Below, one piece after another: positions 1 to 11,024 of a DNA stretch of 24,729 nt; the first letter of the stretch is position 1; every line of letters begins with the position of its first letter. The position numbers were made by a program, and so were the translations under genes. Below the pieces are notes generated by a model, which saw only the letters and a list, made by a program, of their open reading frames with translations, did no database searches and was not told the DNA's origin. This DNA comes from Hymenopellis radicata (taxonomy: Eukaryota; Basidiomycota; Agaricomycetes; Agaricales; Physalacriaceae): contig JADNRX010000733.1 of the NCBI GenBank assembly GCA_015501595.1, forward strand, positions 1 to 24,729. Direction: 5' to 3'.

Positions 1-1
1 C

Positions 2-850
2 AAGAAGCGCTACCCGACCATCGACAAACTGTTGACCGAAAGCTACGAGATCCTGCCCAACTACTACGGCAAATTCACCTACTTTGTGAAGAAGGGGTTG
101 GCATACCGCAGCCCTGTCGTCGCGGGTGAGGGATGGCTGGCGATCGGCAACTCAGCAGGCTTCACAAACCCGCTCATTTCGCCGGGCATCAATGCTGGCG
201 TGGCTGGATCCTGGAGCGCCGCCAATCTGACAGCGCAGGTGCTCGCTGCCCCAGCGCATGAGGCGAAGAGAGCCATGATGGCGGCAGCCAAGGAGCACCA
301 GAGGTTCATGTACGACTTCGCGTTGCCGAGGCTTTTCAACATGAATCGCCTGTGGCACAATGCGTTCCGCGACCACCGCCTGTTCGAGTCCATCCCGAAG
401 ACACTCTGGTCTGCATCGTTTGAGGAGGTGGATGACCATTACTTTGGCGTCCAGCGGCAGCAGCTGTACTCGCAAGCAGATGCGAACTGGATGCTTGGGT
501 CCGGGCTCGACGCCTTCCAGGACCTCTGCGCCGAGGTGTTGCCTATTCTCGATGGCCCCAATGGTGGTGCCCAGCCGTCGGAAGAAGATGTGGCGAAGGT
601 ACTTGCGATTGCGGGACGGGTTGTGCAGGAGCGGACTGAAAGGTGGCCCCAGAATTCCTGGGGTAACTGGTTGAGGCAGTACGATCACAAGTTGCAGAAA
701 GTGCCGGGCAAGAGAACTCGCAACGCGGGCTTCTTGGTGGAGGCGACGAGGTGCATCTCGTGCAGATACTTTGTGCACAACCGCTCGACTATGTGTCCAG
801 TCTGCGGGGAAAAAGATGCGTGGAATAAGAGCAAGAGTAGGCGCGTCTAG
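2..850 (+). CDS. FAD-dependent oxidoreductase, C-terminal part (5' end outside window)
   Basis: The frame is open from the window edge (KKRYPTIDKLLTESYEIL...) to the TAG at 848-850, so this is the 3' part of a larger gene; no start is visible. The segment GNSAGFTNPLISPGINAG (about 157-210) matches the conserved block near the FAD ribityl/pyrophosphate site of flavoproteins of the geranylgeranyl-reductase / flavin-dependent halogenase group (GD-A-G-x-x-x-P-x-x-x-x-G-I pattern). The N-terminal GxGxxG dinucleotide fold would lie upstream of the window. The rest is a mostly helical C-terminal region. The last 40 residues hold CISC...CPVC, two CxxC pairs 18 residues apart, looking like a small zinc ribbon. 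No intron or frame break is seen in the 283 visible codons. The substrate is unknown; family assignment is inferred from the motif. Confidence 0.75.
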   Translation, partial: KKRYPTIDKLLTESYEILPNYYGKFTYFVKKGLAYRSPVVAGEGWLAIGNSAGFTNPLISPGINAGVAGSWSAANLTAQVLAAPAHEAKRAMMAAAKEHQRFMYDFALPRLFNMNRLWHNAFRDHRLFESIPKTLWSASFEEVDDHYFGVQRQQLYSQADANWMLGSGLDAFQDLCAEVLPILDGPNGGAQPSEEDVAKVLAIAGRVVQERTERWPQNSWGNWLRQYDHKLQKVPGKRTRNAGFLVEATRCISCRYFVHNRSTMCPVCGEKDAWNKSKSRRV

Positions 851-1771
851 GAGCTAGGTCAGTGGTTTTGCACTTCTTCAGTGAGGATTTATCTGACTTT
901 GATCTGCAGCGCTTCGACTATCTGTGGGTGGTCGTATGTTATCTGTCTATAGTTCACCGCTGAGTGTCTCTCAACAGGCGAGCGGAGCCTGCTTCTGTCG
1001 GCGTAGATTACAGGTCTGGCCCGACGCATTCAAACTGTAGCATTGATATCTTGATTTATGTAAGGCTAATAATACCATAATTTGGTCGCGTTGTCGACTT
1101 TGGCACTAAATGAAAGATCGTCAGTGTATCCCGAAAACCCGCGAGACGAGAGTGACGCAGACTCCCCCAAATTGGGCAATTATAACAATTCTTTGCGACA
1201 TTGTTCTATCGGATTGGTCAGGAAATGGGTGTGATGTTAAGAAAGAAATTGTACTTCATGATGAAGCACTGGACGCGACCCAAGCCACATTGAACGTGGC
1301 GGTAATGAATATGAATAAGCTATTCCTCCTACGGGGTTTCTGTGCGCGTATCACGTAGTCGAAACCAGGTCACGATATATGGGTTGACGACGCGCTCTTT
1401 TCAGTATCATAACCACCCAAATCGTTCTACGCGAGCTCAAGTCAACGACTTCGCAGTTAGGGGCGACACCTAGCCCTAAGCAAATCACCATTTCAACACG
1501 ATTAGCCCTACTACGAACGTGATGAAAAGCTTCTTCTTCGTCTTCTGTGGGAGTCTATCAGGTGCTTGGTAAAAGTTGATCGCTGAAGACAAATAGGAAG
1601 TAACGCAGGACTACGTGCGGCGGCGTCGGACGCTTATTGCATTATGTATAGCGTCGTTGATAGTCGAGCATCAGTGTCCTGTATAATAGCGCGGGCCGAT
1701 GTGTGCATGTCTCGTTCGCGTCACGATCGATGGTTTCTGACTCGATCGTCGTAAGTACAGTCACGTGTCGT
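851..1771. other. Intergenic, no supported gene
   Basis: This holds the 3' flank of the FAD gene and the 3' flank of the broken AA9 gene, so the two are convergent. The only ORF of note (1110-1358, +) has no recognisable family motif, biased composition or intron context, and I do not call it. I see no repeat, tRNA or transposon end. Confidence 0.5.
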
Positions 1772-2911
1772 TCATAAGCACGTAGGACCTGCGTTCCTAC
1801 ATGAAATGCTGCTTGGACATTGACGATGGTGAGAATATACGTACCCGGGATGGTGTAGTCCGAAAGCGTCTGGTAAAATGGTGGTTGTGATGCCAGGATC
1901 AGAACCTACGAATCGATTGAGTATGAGCTCGTTTTACAAAATACAGTGTCGTTGGACATACCAGCATAGGCACCAGGGAAGCTGACAGTAGGAAGGGAAG
2001 TGCTTCCACCGCCAATAATCTCAATCTGAGCGCACTCGTCTGTGGGAATGGCAATCAGTGAGACCTTATAGTGAAAACATTACTGAAGGCATCTCACGTA
2101 GAGTTGAGCGCCAGTGTACGAGCTCGCGGCGTGCAGCGCTAGAGGAAAAGAATCAGATACTTCACGAAAAGGTACGCAACAGTACATACCAATCAGCTCG
2201 TGTCAAAGCAGGTAGTAAGTATCCTGGCTCGATGCACGACGGAATGGTGAAAGTGACCTTTCCATCATTAGCAATCATTCGGTCGACACCCCAGCTCTGG
2301 TCCGCTGCGTTCAAACCGTCCTCTAGATCTTGAACCATTAAGGCAGTAACATCAAGGTTGGTCGCGTTGTCCACTTTAGCACTGATTGAGGGAGTGTAAC
2401 ATTATACCTAACCCACAACAGATGACCTTACAGATAAGTCATGACGGGTACTCCGTGACTAGCATCGATGGGGTCCGAAGAGTCGGCTGCATTTGCGCCG
2501 TCGAGGGTGTGGTGCCACTCGGCCGTGACACTGGAGCCAGCAGGGACGGTGATGACCTCAGTCGAGATGGGTGTATGGGTTAATGCCACCGTTGCAGATA
2601 CCATCTGTGTGGGGAGTCAGTGATGAATCAGAGACAACGAAAACAAGCATCTTGAATCAGTAGAAGTAACATCCGGGAGGGCTACGAGATTCTCAGCATG
2701 TACTGAAATTGTATGAATCTTCCACTCACGCCGTCATAGTCGGGTGGACGAGTGACGACGAGATGGCCAGCATCCCATCGACGTACAGTTCCTAAACCGA
2801 AAGACAGGGACTTAGTCAGTGCCTAGTAGACAAAACAAAGACGAACCTGAAAGATGCTATGTGATGAGGCATAGCCGTTAATGTAAGAAGGACAACAGCG
2901 GCAGACTTCAT
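1772..2911 (-). pseudogene. AA9 (former GH61) lytic polysaccharide monooxygenase, multiply frameshifted
   Basis: On the minus strand almost every AA9 landmark can be read in order, but spread over different frames. There is a secretion signal from ATG 2911 (MKSAAVVLLTLT...). An HSIFQ-like mature start would supply the copper-binding first histidine, but it lies out of frame with that ATG. Then follow RPPDYDG, PDVTSTDS, ICNGGIN, VPAGSSVTAEWHHTLDGA, SHGVPVMTYL (2436-2465; normally SHKGPVMxYL, second copper histidine), [18 protein letters not shown] (about 2231-2262), ALHAASSYTGAQLY (axial tyrosine), ECAQIEIIGG (about 2010-2041), SFPGAYAGSDPGI (about 1890-1990) and a terminal PGPTCL ending at TGA 1772-1774. 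Introns with GT...AG ends fall between several blocks. At least six one- or two-base indels are needed to connect the blocks, and one donor site (after TSTDSR) is not GT. An active enzyme would be secreted and oxidatively cleave cellulose; this copy cannot encode it. No CBM1 is visible. Confidence 0.9.
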
Positions 2912-3583
2912 GACGACTAAGAAGAGTGTGTTGAAGAACCGAGACTGCGTATCGCTGGGATAGATTTATACACGGACGGAAAAACAGAGGCATATCTGCT
3001 GGTCTCCAACTTGAACAAGCTGAGGGAATAAACTCGGCCTCCATGATTACGGTGATGAGGGTGCCGTTCTAGCTTGGTTGGAATCTTAGGCAGCCTTGAA
3101 AGAGCGTTTGATCGGCCTGTAATGCTAAACACACCAGCACAAAAAAAAGCGAAAATTCCCCAGAACAGACGCCGGAGAAGCTCGGAGGTTGCTTTCAGAG
3201 CGCTAATAGCATCTGCAGCACAGCTCTGTCCGTTTCCGTCCTCCACTGGACGAACAGTAGCGTTCGCCGTTGGGCGTCCTAGCTGTATGTCAGAGATATC
3301 GACAAGAATGAAATGGTGGGAAAGAAACCATGTCAAATGGAGAAGAATAGCAAGGTTAAGCTTGACATGACATTGACGCGCGCTTCAAATTTCCATTCAG
3401 TGTTGCCAGAAGCAGTTGAAGTCAAATCGTAAAACGTCGGTGACAAGTCAGGACAAAGGTGGAGGTGATGACTAAGCTGAGCCGCCACCCTTAAAAAGAA
3501 AGATGTGTGTTATTTGTGCAATGCAGTATGAAGTATTCTAGATGTGCAGTGTTATATATGCAAATAATTGTAGCAAATGTCCG
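2912..3583. other. Upstream region of the AA9 relic; possible small coding remnant
   Basis: On the minus strand 2917-3336 is open for 139 codons but starts with TTG. It contains one hydrophobic stretch (LLRRLFWGIFAFFCAGVF) that could be a membrane segment. Reading further upstream reaches TGA before any ATG, so there is no obvious start. I cannot place it in a family. It may be chance, the remains of a small membrane protein, or an exon. The stretch nearest 3584 is the 3' flank of the helicase gene. Confidence 0.3.
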
Positions 3584-6500
3584 TCATTTCCGTCTAGATC
3601 GTGATGGTCCCGCCACAGCGTTTACTGGTTCATGGGCGCTTGAACTAGAGGACGTATGATCCTCCATCGCAACATCCCCATCGGCATCCGGTAGAAGAAA
3701 CTCCAAGTCTTCGTACATATGGGGAAATAGAATGGCCAGCATATCGTCAACTCTGTAGCTTGCTGTCAGTAGAGATGATAGACAGGAAAAGGTAACGCCT
3801 ACTTAGAAATTGAAGTCGCCCTTCAGACCCTGGTTGTTCTTCTTCTTCGAAGAGACGTCCACAGTCTTGTCTTCGTCGTCGGCGTTGTTCAAGGAGGAAA
3901 CATCCAATGTTCCAGCGGAGTTTTCTTTGGTGTAAAGCGAAAGACCCCGACGAGCCGCCATGTCGAGAATGCTTTTCTCGATGGTGTCTTCGGCGTAGTA
4001 GCAGTACACTACACAAACGATGAGGATGTTGTGCCCACCAAGAGAGGACAAGAATACCTTCAGTGGACCGTGTTTGTCCCAGTCGATCAATCCGAGCGAT
4101 CGCTTGAATCTCGAAACCGTGTTGAACAACACTCTCCAACAAGAAAACCCGGGAAGCGCAGGTAATGTTCAATCCTGCATTTTCACGCTCTCTGTTAGAA
4201 CGATTCAGTGAGGCTCTACGGGAGATGAAACCTCTTGTACCCATGCAAAAGGAGAACCTGAATGTCGGGTTCATTCTTGAACCGCTTGGCTGCTGGCGCG
4301 CCTTTCGCCTTCTGGTCTATACGTAGACAACCAATCGCATTATCCGTAAGAGCACGCTCGAGGACTTCGATGTCGTTAATCATTGGTGTTCGGAAGAACG
4401 AAGTGGATAACATACTGTGGAGTGAATCTGCCCAAGCGGAGAATACGATGCTCTTGGAACCAGGATCGGTTTCCTGTATATAAAGGAGATGTTGAACAAG
4501 CGTTTGTATCTTTCTGCCGTAATCCCCGAAGGACTTCAAGTTTTGAATGACGTCGTAGACATCGGGAGCTAGGAAGGAGAAGATAAACACCAGCGCGCGG
4601 GAACAATAAAGGATACAGACAGATCACATTGTACTCGATCTTTCGACGCGAACTAGGTGCGGAGAGCTCTCCTTTCTTGAGCGCAGGTTTCTCGTTCGTT
4701 TGACAGTTGACGGAGAATCGCTGCAGATTGTTGGGGTCAATGGGCACCCTCCAGACAGTGTCAGTGACGTCGAGAGTTGAGCAGTCATGAGGCTTACCGA
4801 CAGACAGGACAAACTTTGCCCTCTTTCTTCTGTATCCAGGCTTTCATACAGTCCTCGCAGAAGACATGGGCACTAGCGGCATTCGTAAGGCCATACAGTA
4901 ATAATCGGCGGGAACAAAATCTCACCATGCGGTAATAAACCCTCGCTCGAACTCACTACCACACAGAACGCAGTTCGTCGTCATCGTCTTCGGCGTCGCC
5001 GGGGTCCTTGTTTTGCAGATTATCCATATAGCGTTGACGAGCACGGTTTGTCTTTAGGCTCGCTTCCAGACTGGCGAGCTCTTCCTCGCATTCCTGGACA
5101 GCTTCCTCGTATGTCTGGCCTTCCCAAGTTACTTGCGTCACGGTGTCTGAGATCTCCTGCAGTTGACGGAAAATAAAGAATTCGCTGATTGAAAGCTTTC
5201 CTGAACAAGACTAGATCGGCGTCGAGTTTATCGAGTGCTTTGCCTATGAAGCGGATAAACAACACGCCTGAGGAGAAGAAAGAGGACCAAACCTTGGTCA
5301 GCCATGAAGTCTCGTACGTCCGTAATGAGTTGTTTGAGAAGGATTTTCTCTGGGTCTGTGTCACGCGTAAGCTTAGCATACGCCGTACTCATATCAACAA
5401 GAATCTTCACGCAAGTCAGCACAGTACTCAGGCAGACATAAAAGACTCACAGATTTGATAGACCGAGAATCTAGTGCTTTCAACAAATCCTTGCGCTCTT
5501 CAGCCATTTGCTTGCGAAGAACTTCGTGTTCGGGTTGAAGCTCGATGTCAGCATGAGCATCATCCAAAGCAATATCCTCGGCGGCAGTGGCCGCCTTCAT
5601 AGCGGCTTTTGTATGACGAAGTCGTTTTTCTCTGGAACAATGTAAGACACTTGACAACGGAAACGAAGAAGCTCAAACATACCGGGCATCATGGGCAGCA
5701 AGAAGTGTTCGCTCGTTAACAAGAGCTTGACGTCGGTCTGCCAACAGTGCCGTGTAGGCCTGGAGGTACGTCTCGGCTTCTCCTTGGTCATCGAGACTGC
5801 GCTGGTACTCTTGACCATCCGCATCACCCTCGTTGGCGGCTAGTTTCTGCGTCAAGAGCCTGTGCATTTGGGTCCGCCATTCCCACAGAAGTTTCGACTG
5901 GACGTTGAGCACGTCCTCTACAATCTCATGGAACTCATCAACCTACATGACCATGAGAGATGGCACCATGAAAGTAAATTCAGCCCTCACTAATCTGACA
6001 GACTTGAGTCCTCCATCCTCCAGATAGGGCAGTTCAACCATGAGGGTGTCTGCATCAACACCGTGCTTGGTAGCATCTATGTCAAGCTCTGCCATACCGC
6101 TATTCGCGTCTTCTGCAGTCACTGTAACGAGCAGTCGGTATTCGCAGGATGTCAAGCGGACTGAGGCTAAGCTTACCTTTCAAGAGCTCTCGACGAAGCT
6201 CTTCGCAGAAACCGTAAGCTGCCGCCTCTTCAGCGGCAAACGATTCGCCCAAAACGTTGTATACGTCTCCCTGCAAGAACTTCACACGATGGAGGACGAT
6301 CCGTACCTCACGAGCACGTTGGCGAAGCGCATGCCGTTTATTCCTGTGCTCATCCCCTGCAGCCGTTTTCGGAAGATCATCATCAAATACGTCCAAGTCT
6401 GAGGGTGTCTCCGAGACCTCGCGTTCTTTTCCTTTCGCGCTGCGCACAATCGGTGTTTTCTCTGGGAGCTTGGCGTTCTGTGCAGCATGTTCTTTCATAA

Positions 6501-9294
6501 GCACTTCACCCTTGGCAGCGTGCGCCTCGGTTTCGGAGGTGATGTCGTCCAACAGGTTGTTACACTCCTTCTCGGCTTCAAGAAGGATCTCCAGGGATTC
6601 CTGATAACAACGATGGCTTTTGTTCTTCGCATGTTGGCGCAGCTGGGCTTGATGGACCATGCCTTGTACCTTACAACACCATGAGTGAAAGAAAATATAC
6701 AATAACGTCAAGTCGTCCGTACTTTGGACTTCTGGTCGTCCATCACACTGCGCCAGTTCTGGTCTTGCATACCCTGCTGGATATAAGCATCTGTTTAAAG
6801 AGATTTGAACACAATACAGCAAACCTGCAGAACTTCTTCCATGGTCTTTAGAGCACCGGGTTTGTAGAATCGGTCATTCCGTTGTAGTTGGCCGACTTGG
6901 GGATGCGTACAGATACCTCTCAGTCTACGTATGCAGCCTCGCAGTACACCGGCGTCGACTTCCCAGCCGGAAGTAGCAGCAACTCCACGGGCGTCAAGAC
7001 CGAGTTCGAGCAGCACTGCTTCAAGTGCGTGATCATACACCTGCAAAGATGTATCAGCAAGGAGAAGAACAAAGAGGACATTCATACATGGCGTTCAACA
7101 CGACCTATTCCGACGGGGACCAAGAAACGCATCTGTTGCGGTATCGTTAACTCGTCTTTCAGCGTCGACTTCATAGTTCTATCAAGGCAAATAAGCTCGA
7201 TTTGGTAAACTTGAGCGTTTGGTGAACGTACCGGATACTGTAATGCTGGAAGAACTCGGCGAAGAGAGCAGCGTTTTCCGGTTTGATGAAGAACTCCCAC
7301 GCTTTGTGCCCGCCGATCACTTTATCGACGCGAAGGAATCTACAACTTGGTCAGTCCGTATTCATAGAAGCGCTGTGAAAACTCACTTCAAAACATGAAT
7401 CAAATCAGATACCTGAGCTCGAGCTGGAGTACCTGATACAGCCCACGATGAGACTCGCGGAATAAGGGAAACCATATCTCTAGAAGGGCTGTCAATGCGC
7501 GCCAAGTAAGTAAGCGCACGACGAACTCTACTTTGCCCCCACCAACCATCTGAACCTCATCCATGACAACTCGCTGCCACTCGCACATGATTAAAGGGCT
7601 CCGCGGCCGCTCCAAATTGGAGTAAACGACGTCCTCTCGCCGAGGTCGCTTGGGTATTGGTCGCGCAATATTGAGATCGTTCCGTAGGTCCGTGTACGTC
7701 GTGACAACGACGTCAAAGCCGTTAACGTACGTGCACCAGTCTACCACCTCGTCAGGATCTAAACGTGGGCCGGCTCCTTTGCGCTTCTTGTTAGCCTTGG
7801 CTCGTTTTTGACGTTCTTCTTCGACCTGGGCGGCGTTGATAGGAACCTTCAACTTCGACCAGCCTTCGTACAGCAAGACTTTCAACGTCGGTGCGTGTAA
7901 CGCCAATTCATCCATCCACTGTGATGCGAGGGCAGGCGGAGTTACGATGAGAGTCGTCTTTACAGACAGTCAGATAGCAAAGAATGACGGACAAGATACA
8001 ACCGACCTTGATTCCTTTCACATTAATTTCGGCTACTGGATCCCAAACGACTTGATCAACAGGATTTCGCTCTGGGGACGCGGGATTTGACAGAATTAAT
8101 GAGATGATTTCGAGTGTCTTTCCCAAACCAGGTTCCTCGGCCAGAATTCCACCACGGGCAGGGGAGGTGTGCGAATAACTTTTGGCGACTTCCCCGGTAA
8201 ATCGGTTGAAGTAGAACGAGGAGTTGCCCACGTCGACGCGGTGCCAGAACGTGTATTCTGAATCGTCCTCCTTTGAGATGACCTCGCCTGTCGGAGATAC
8301 CGTTTTCCCTTCGCGGCCAAGCAGCCACGCGAGGCTACGCCGTTGGAAAGGAAGTAGCGTAGGGAGGAGCTCTGTGGGTTGAATGACTTCCGCGATGTCG
8401 GATGACGACAAGGCAGGCGCAGGCGCGAGAATGGAGTAAAAGAACGGAATAGTCACGGCGTGTGGTTCAGTGGGAGGGAAGTAGAGAGTCCGAGTGAGTT
8501 GCTCTTGGGCATCCGCTAATATGCTGTCGTGCCATCGCCTCACTACACCTTTGTCGCCGACCAGGGGGATGTCGACGGAATTCGGGAATGACGGTGTCAA
8601 AGACACAAGAATATCAACATCAAGCCTGAATGGGAGGAATGATTCCTCGCTCGCGTCACGGGCATTACGAACAAGCTTCAAAGAGCTTTTCACGGAGACA
8701 CGTCCTTTTTATCATCAACGTCGAAACACACGAGAGCGGTGGGAGTCGTGTAGCCGCCGATGGTACCAGGAATAACCATGCTTTTTCACCAGTTGAGTCA
8801 TCGGCAGCACCGATAAGTTCCCCTTCCGCATCGACCAGAGACACAGCGCCAAAGTCGACGGTGTTCTCGGAATCTTCTAAGGCGTCTAGAGCGCTGACAA
8901 GGCTAGCTTCTTCGTCTGGCCAGCCGGCGTGTTTTTCATCATCTGTGTCTCTTCCTAGCGTCGCCGTTGTGTAATGCAGACTAAGAGTCTGATGAAAAAT
9001 AGGGGTCGGGAAGGTTGCAAGGGCAGGGGGGTCAGGGTGGATCTTGGGGTAATTCGAGGCGGGCCCGACAGGTGCTCCTCCATTGGTCGTTTTCCTTCGT
9101 TTTGTCTCGCGTGCCGATACAGGAGCAGCACGCTTTTTCCCTTTTCCGACATGTTCTTGGGGCGGCGCGGTATAGGTTTCTACCAGACTCTGGAGAAGGG
9201 GGATATTGAGAGTATGGCGATAGCCCCTGCCCATATGGTAGCGAGGCCCAACACGGACTGACACATTATGATGGGAAATACCCAGTTCTTGCAT
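3584..9294 (-). CDS. SHPRH: SHPRH/Irc20-like SNF2 helicase with inserted RING-type E3 ubiquitin ligase domain
   Basis: This is a multi-exon gene with about fifteen short introns. From ATG 9294 an N-terminal region carries a basic stretch (KGKKRAAPVSARETKRRKT). It is followed by SNF2 helicase lobe 1: motif I GGILAEEPGLGKT (about 8114-8155), motif Ia TLIVTPPALASQW, motif II MDEVQMV (about 7545-7575) and motif III AVSGTPARAQ (about 7410-7440). Next comes a long helical linker, then a C3HC4 RING (CVLC-x11-CAHVFCEDC-x12-CPVC, about 4800-4975, split by intron 4873-4925). Lobe 2 has IVFSAW, GLNITCASRV and ARIDRLGQ (about 4055-4100). A RING between the two RecA-like lobes is the hallmark of SHPRH (PCNA polyubiquitination in damage tolerance) and yeast Irc20. 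Checked introns include 3753-3802, 4749-4797, 4873-4925 and 6791-6824. Problems: a TAA at 3803-3805 directly before a donor, an extra base in the run 5170-5173, a 34-base intron that breaks phase, and a three-frame zone at 8690-8800. Without repair the protein ends at 3803 or earlier. Family certain, integrity doubtful. Confidence 0.9.
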
Positions 9295-10980
9295 GCTGAT
9301 GATGATGGTCAAAGAAAGAAGGCAAAGGAACTCCGAGTCACGACCCCGGGACCGCGTCGCGTTACGTCTTTCTCACGTTTCGGCCTGTCGGCAAAGGGTC
9401 CTTTCAACTTTCAAGTCGCTTGATGAGAGCACTGAGCACGCTTCATGGTTGGCAAATTCTTTGGACACGGACTCAAAAAGTCTTTGTCTCGCATGGCAAC
9501 GGTGAATTAAATAGCGTAACCCATGACGACTCCACAGCCTTTCACAGACGACAATAAATTCCTCTAAGTAGTACTAATAGGCTCAGTGAGTCAGCAAACT
9601 TTTTCTTCCCATTCAACTTGCGCATATCGCTAAGTGAAAATCGACAAGCCGACTCAACGGAACCCTTTGGAGACAGGGCAATTTCGCTGGTCTCTCAATT
9701 TTCATTCCTTTTTGGAGTGTTCTTGTCAGGAAGGCAACAGTGCAAGTACTCGACGCGCTAGCAGTAACAATCAAAATCCCCATGCAATCCCCATGACTGT
9801 TACAATACATTATTTTCCACTGCAAATAATGTCTGTTGACTTGTTAGGAGAGAGTCGGTACAGTCGGCCCGAGAGGATTCAGAGCCTTCTTTCGGCGTTC
9901 ATCCTTTCTTGTCCTTGTGCCATACAGTCAGTGCTTCGAATTTGCCTGACTGGTGCTAGGATTGGCGTCTTCAATTCTTCCCCTGTTGACGGTTCTCGTG
10001 GCGCGACGCTCTTGATTTGGTCCCATTGATCTCTTCTCCAACCTTCACTGTTCTATGCCTCGGTAAAATCACGTACAGCTCCAGCTCACGGATTACTATC
10101 AAAACCTTCAATTACTGTTTCGATTTGGTATCTAATCCCCAAGAAAATAGGCTAGGGTCTAACTCATCCATTTTCAGGTGTTGAATTTACAGCAGCAAGA
10201 GCTCTCAAACGTCATAAACTTGTCATAAACCCATCAAGCGCGCAATCTTCCCTGTACAGATGTTGCATACGCGGGAGGCTACTAGTCTGTATGCTGCGAC
10301 TTTCTCAGCAACGCCTTGTGTATGCCGATTCATACAATTATATTAAATCCAACCTCGGTTTACACTTGGTAACTCAATCATAAAATTTACAATCACCGAA
10401 ACCGAGGCTGATTGATGACAGGTACCAATTCTTCACTTGTTCATTTTCCGTTCAAGCCGTTGAAATTGATGAACAAATCGATATTCAGAAGAACCAAGTC
10501 TATCGGTGCCGTACCTGCGACGGGTTCATATGGCTCCCCAACGCACAGTCCTCCTGAGAGCACCCTTCCTTGATTTGTTCATCAGCTATTCCAGTCCTTC
10601 GGAGCACTGCGCGCGCGCTGGTCTCGATGCTCGAGTATGGCTTCAGCCGAGCGCTTGCGTATTCAGGCGATCAACACTTTTCCCAACATTTAAGATATTG
10701 GTTACGAATTTCCATGGTGAGCGTGTCTCGGTATGGAAAGACGCGCACTCAGTCACTGGAAATTCTGATCTTGGTCACTGCTTCGTGGGTGCTACTCGTA
10801 CTTATTAGGCTCACACCCATTTTTGACCTAGACTAAACGATAAACGATTCACCCACGATTTGTGCGCGGTATCACATGTTGCCCAAGTTGTATTCTGACA
10901 TTCCTCCAACTTCCCAGTTCTATTTAACTCCACGTACTCATTCGCATCCCTGCTCGTAGTATCAACGGACTTTCGACAGG
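9295..10980. other. Gene-poor stretch, about 1.7 kb
   Basis: The left end should hold the promoter of the helicase-ligase gene and the right end that of the small NTF2-like gene. ORFs at 9634-10029 and 10506-10836 (+) look like chance: no family motif, no codon bias, and stops in all alternative exon joins that I tried. The tract around 10060-10480 is AT-richer and rich in stops in all frames. I see no terminal repeats, transposase motif or RNA gene. Confidence 0.4.
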
Positions 10981-10987
10981 TATATAT
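10980..10987 (+). promoter_or_regulatory. TATA-like box upstream of the 11025 gene
   Basis: A TATATATT sequence lies about 40 bases before ATG 11025. The spacing would give a very short 5' UTR. This is seen in sequence; use as a promoter is inferred. Confidence 0.4.
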
Positions 10988-11024
10988 TCCTCATGGTGCT
11001 CACCTCTCGTCAAACTCTACCCCA

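Noticed and set aside
152..778. 208-codon minus-strand ORF under the FAD gene
   Set aside because: It is antisense to a frame with a conserved flavoprotein motif and has no motif of its own.
9295..10980. Transposon remnant in the gene-poor stretch
   Set aside because: I looked for transposase, reverse transcriptase or integrase motifs and for terminal repeats and saw none.
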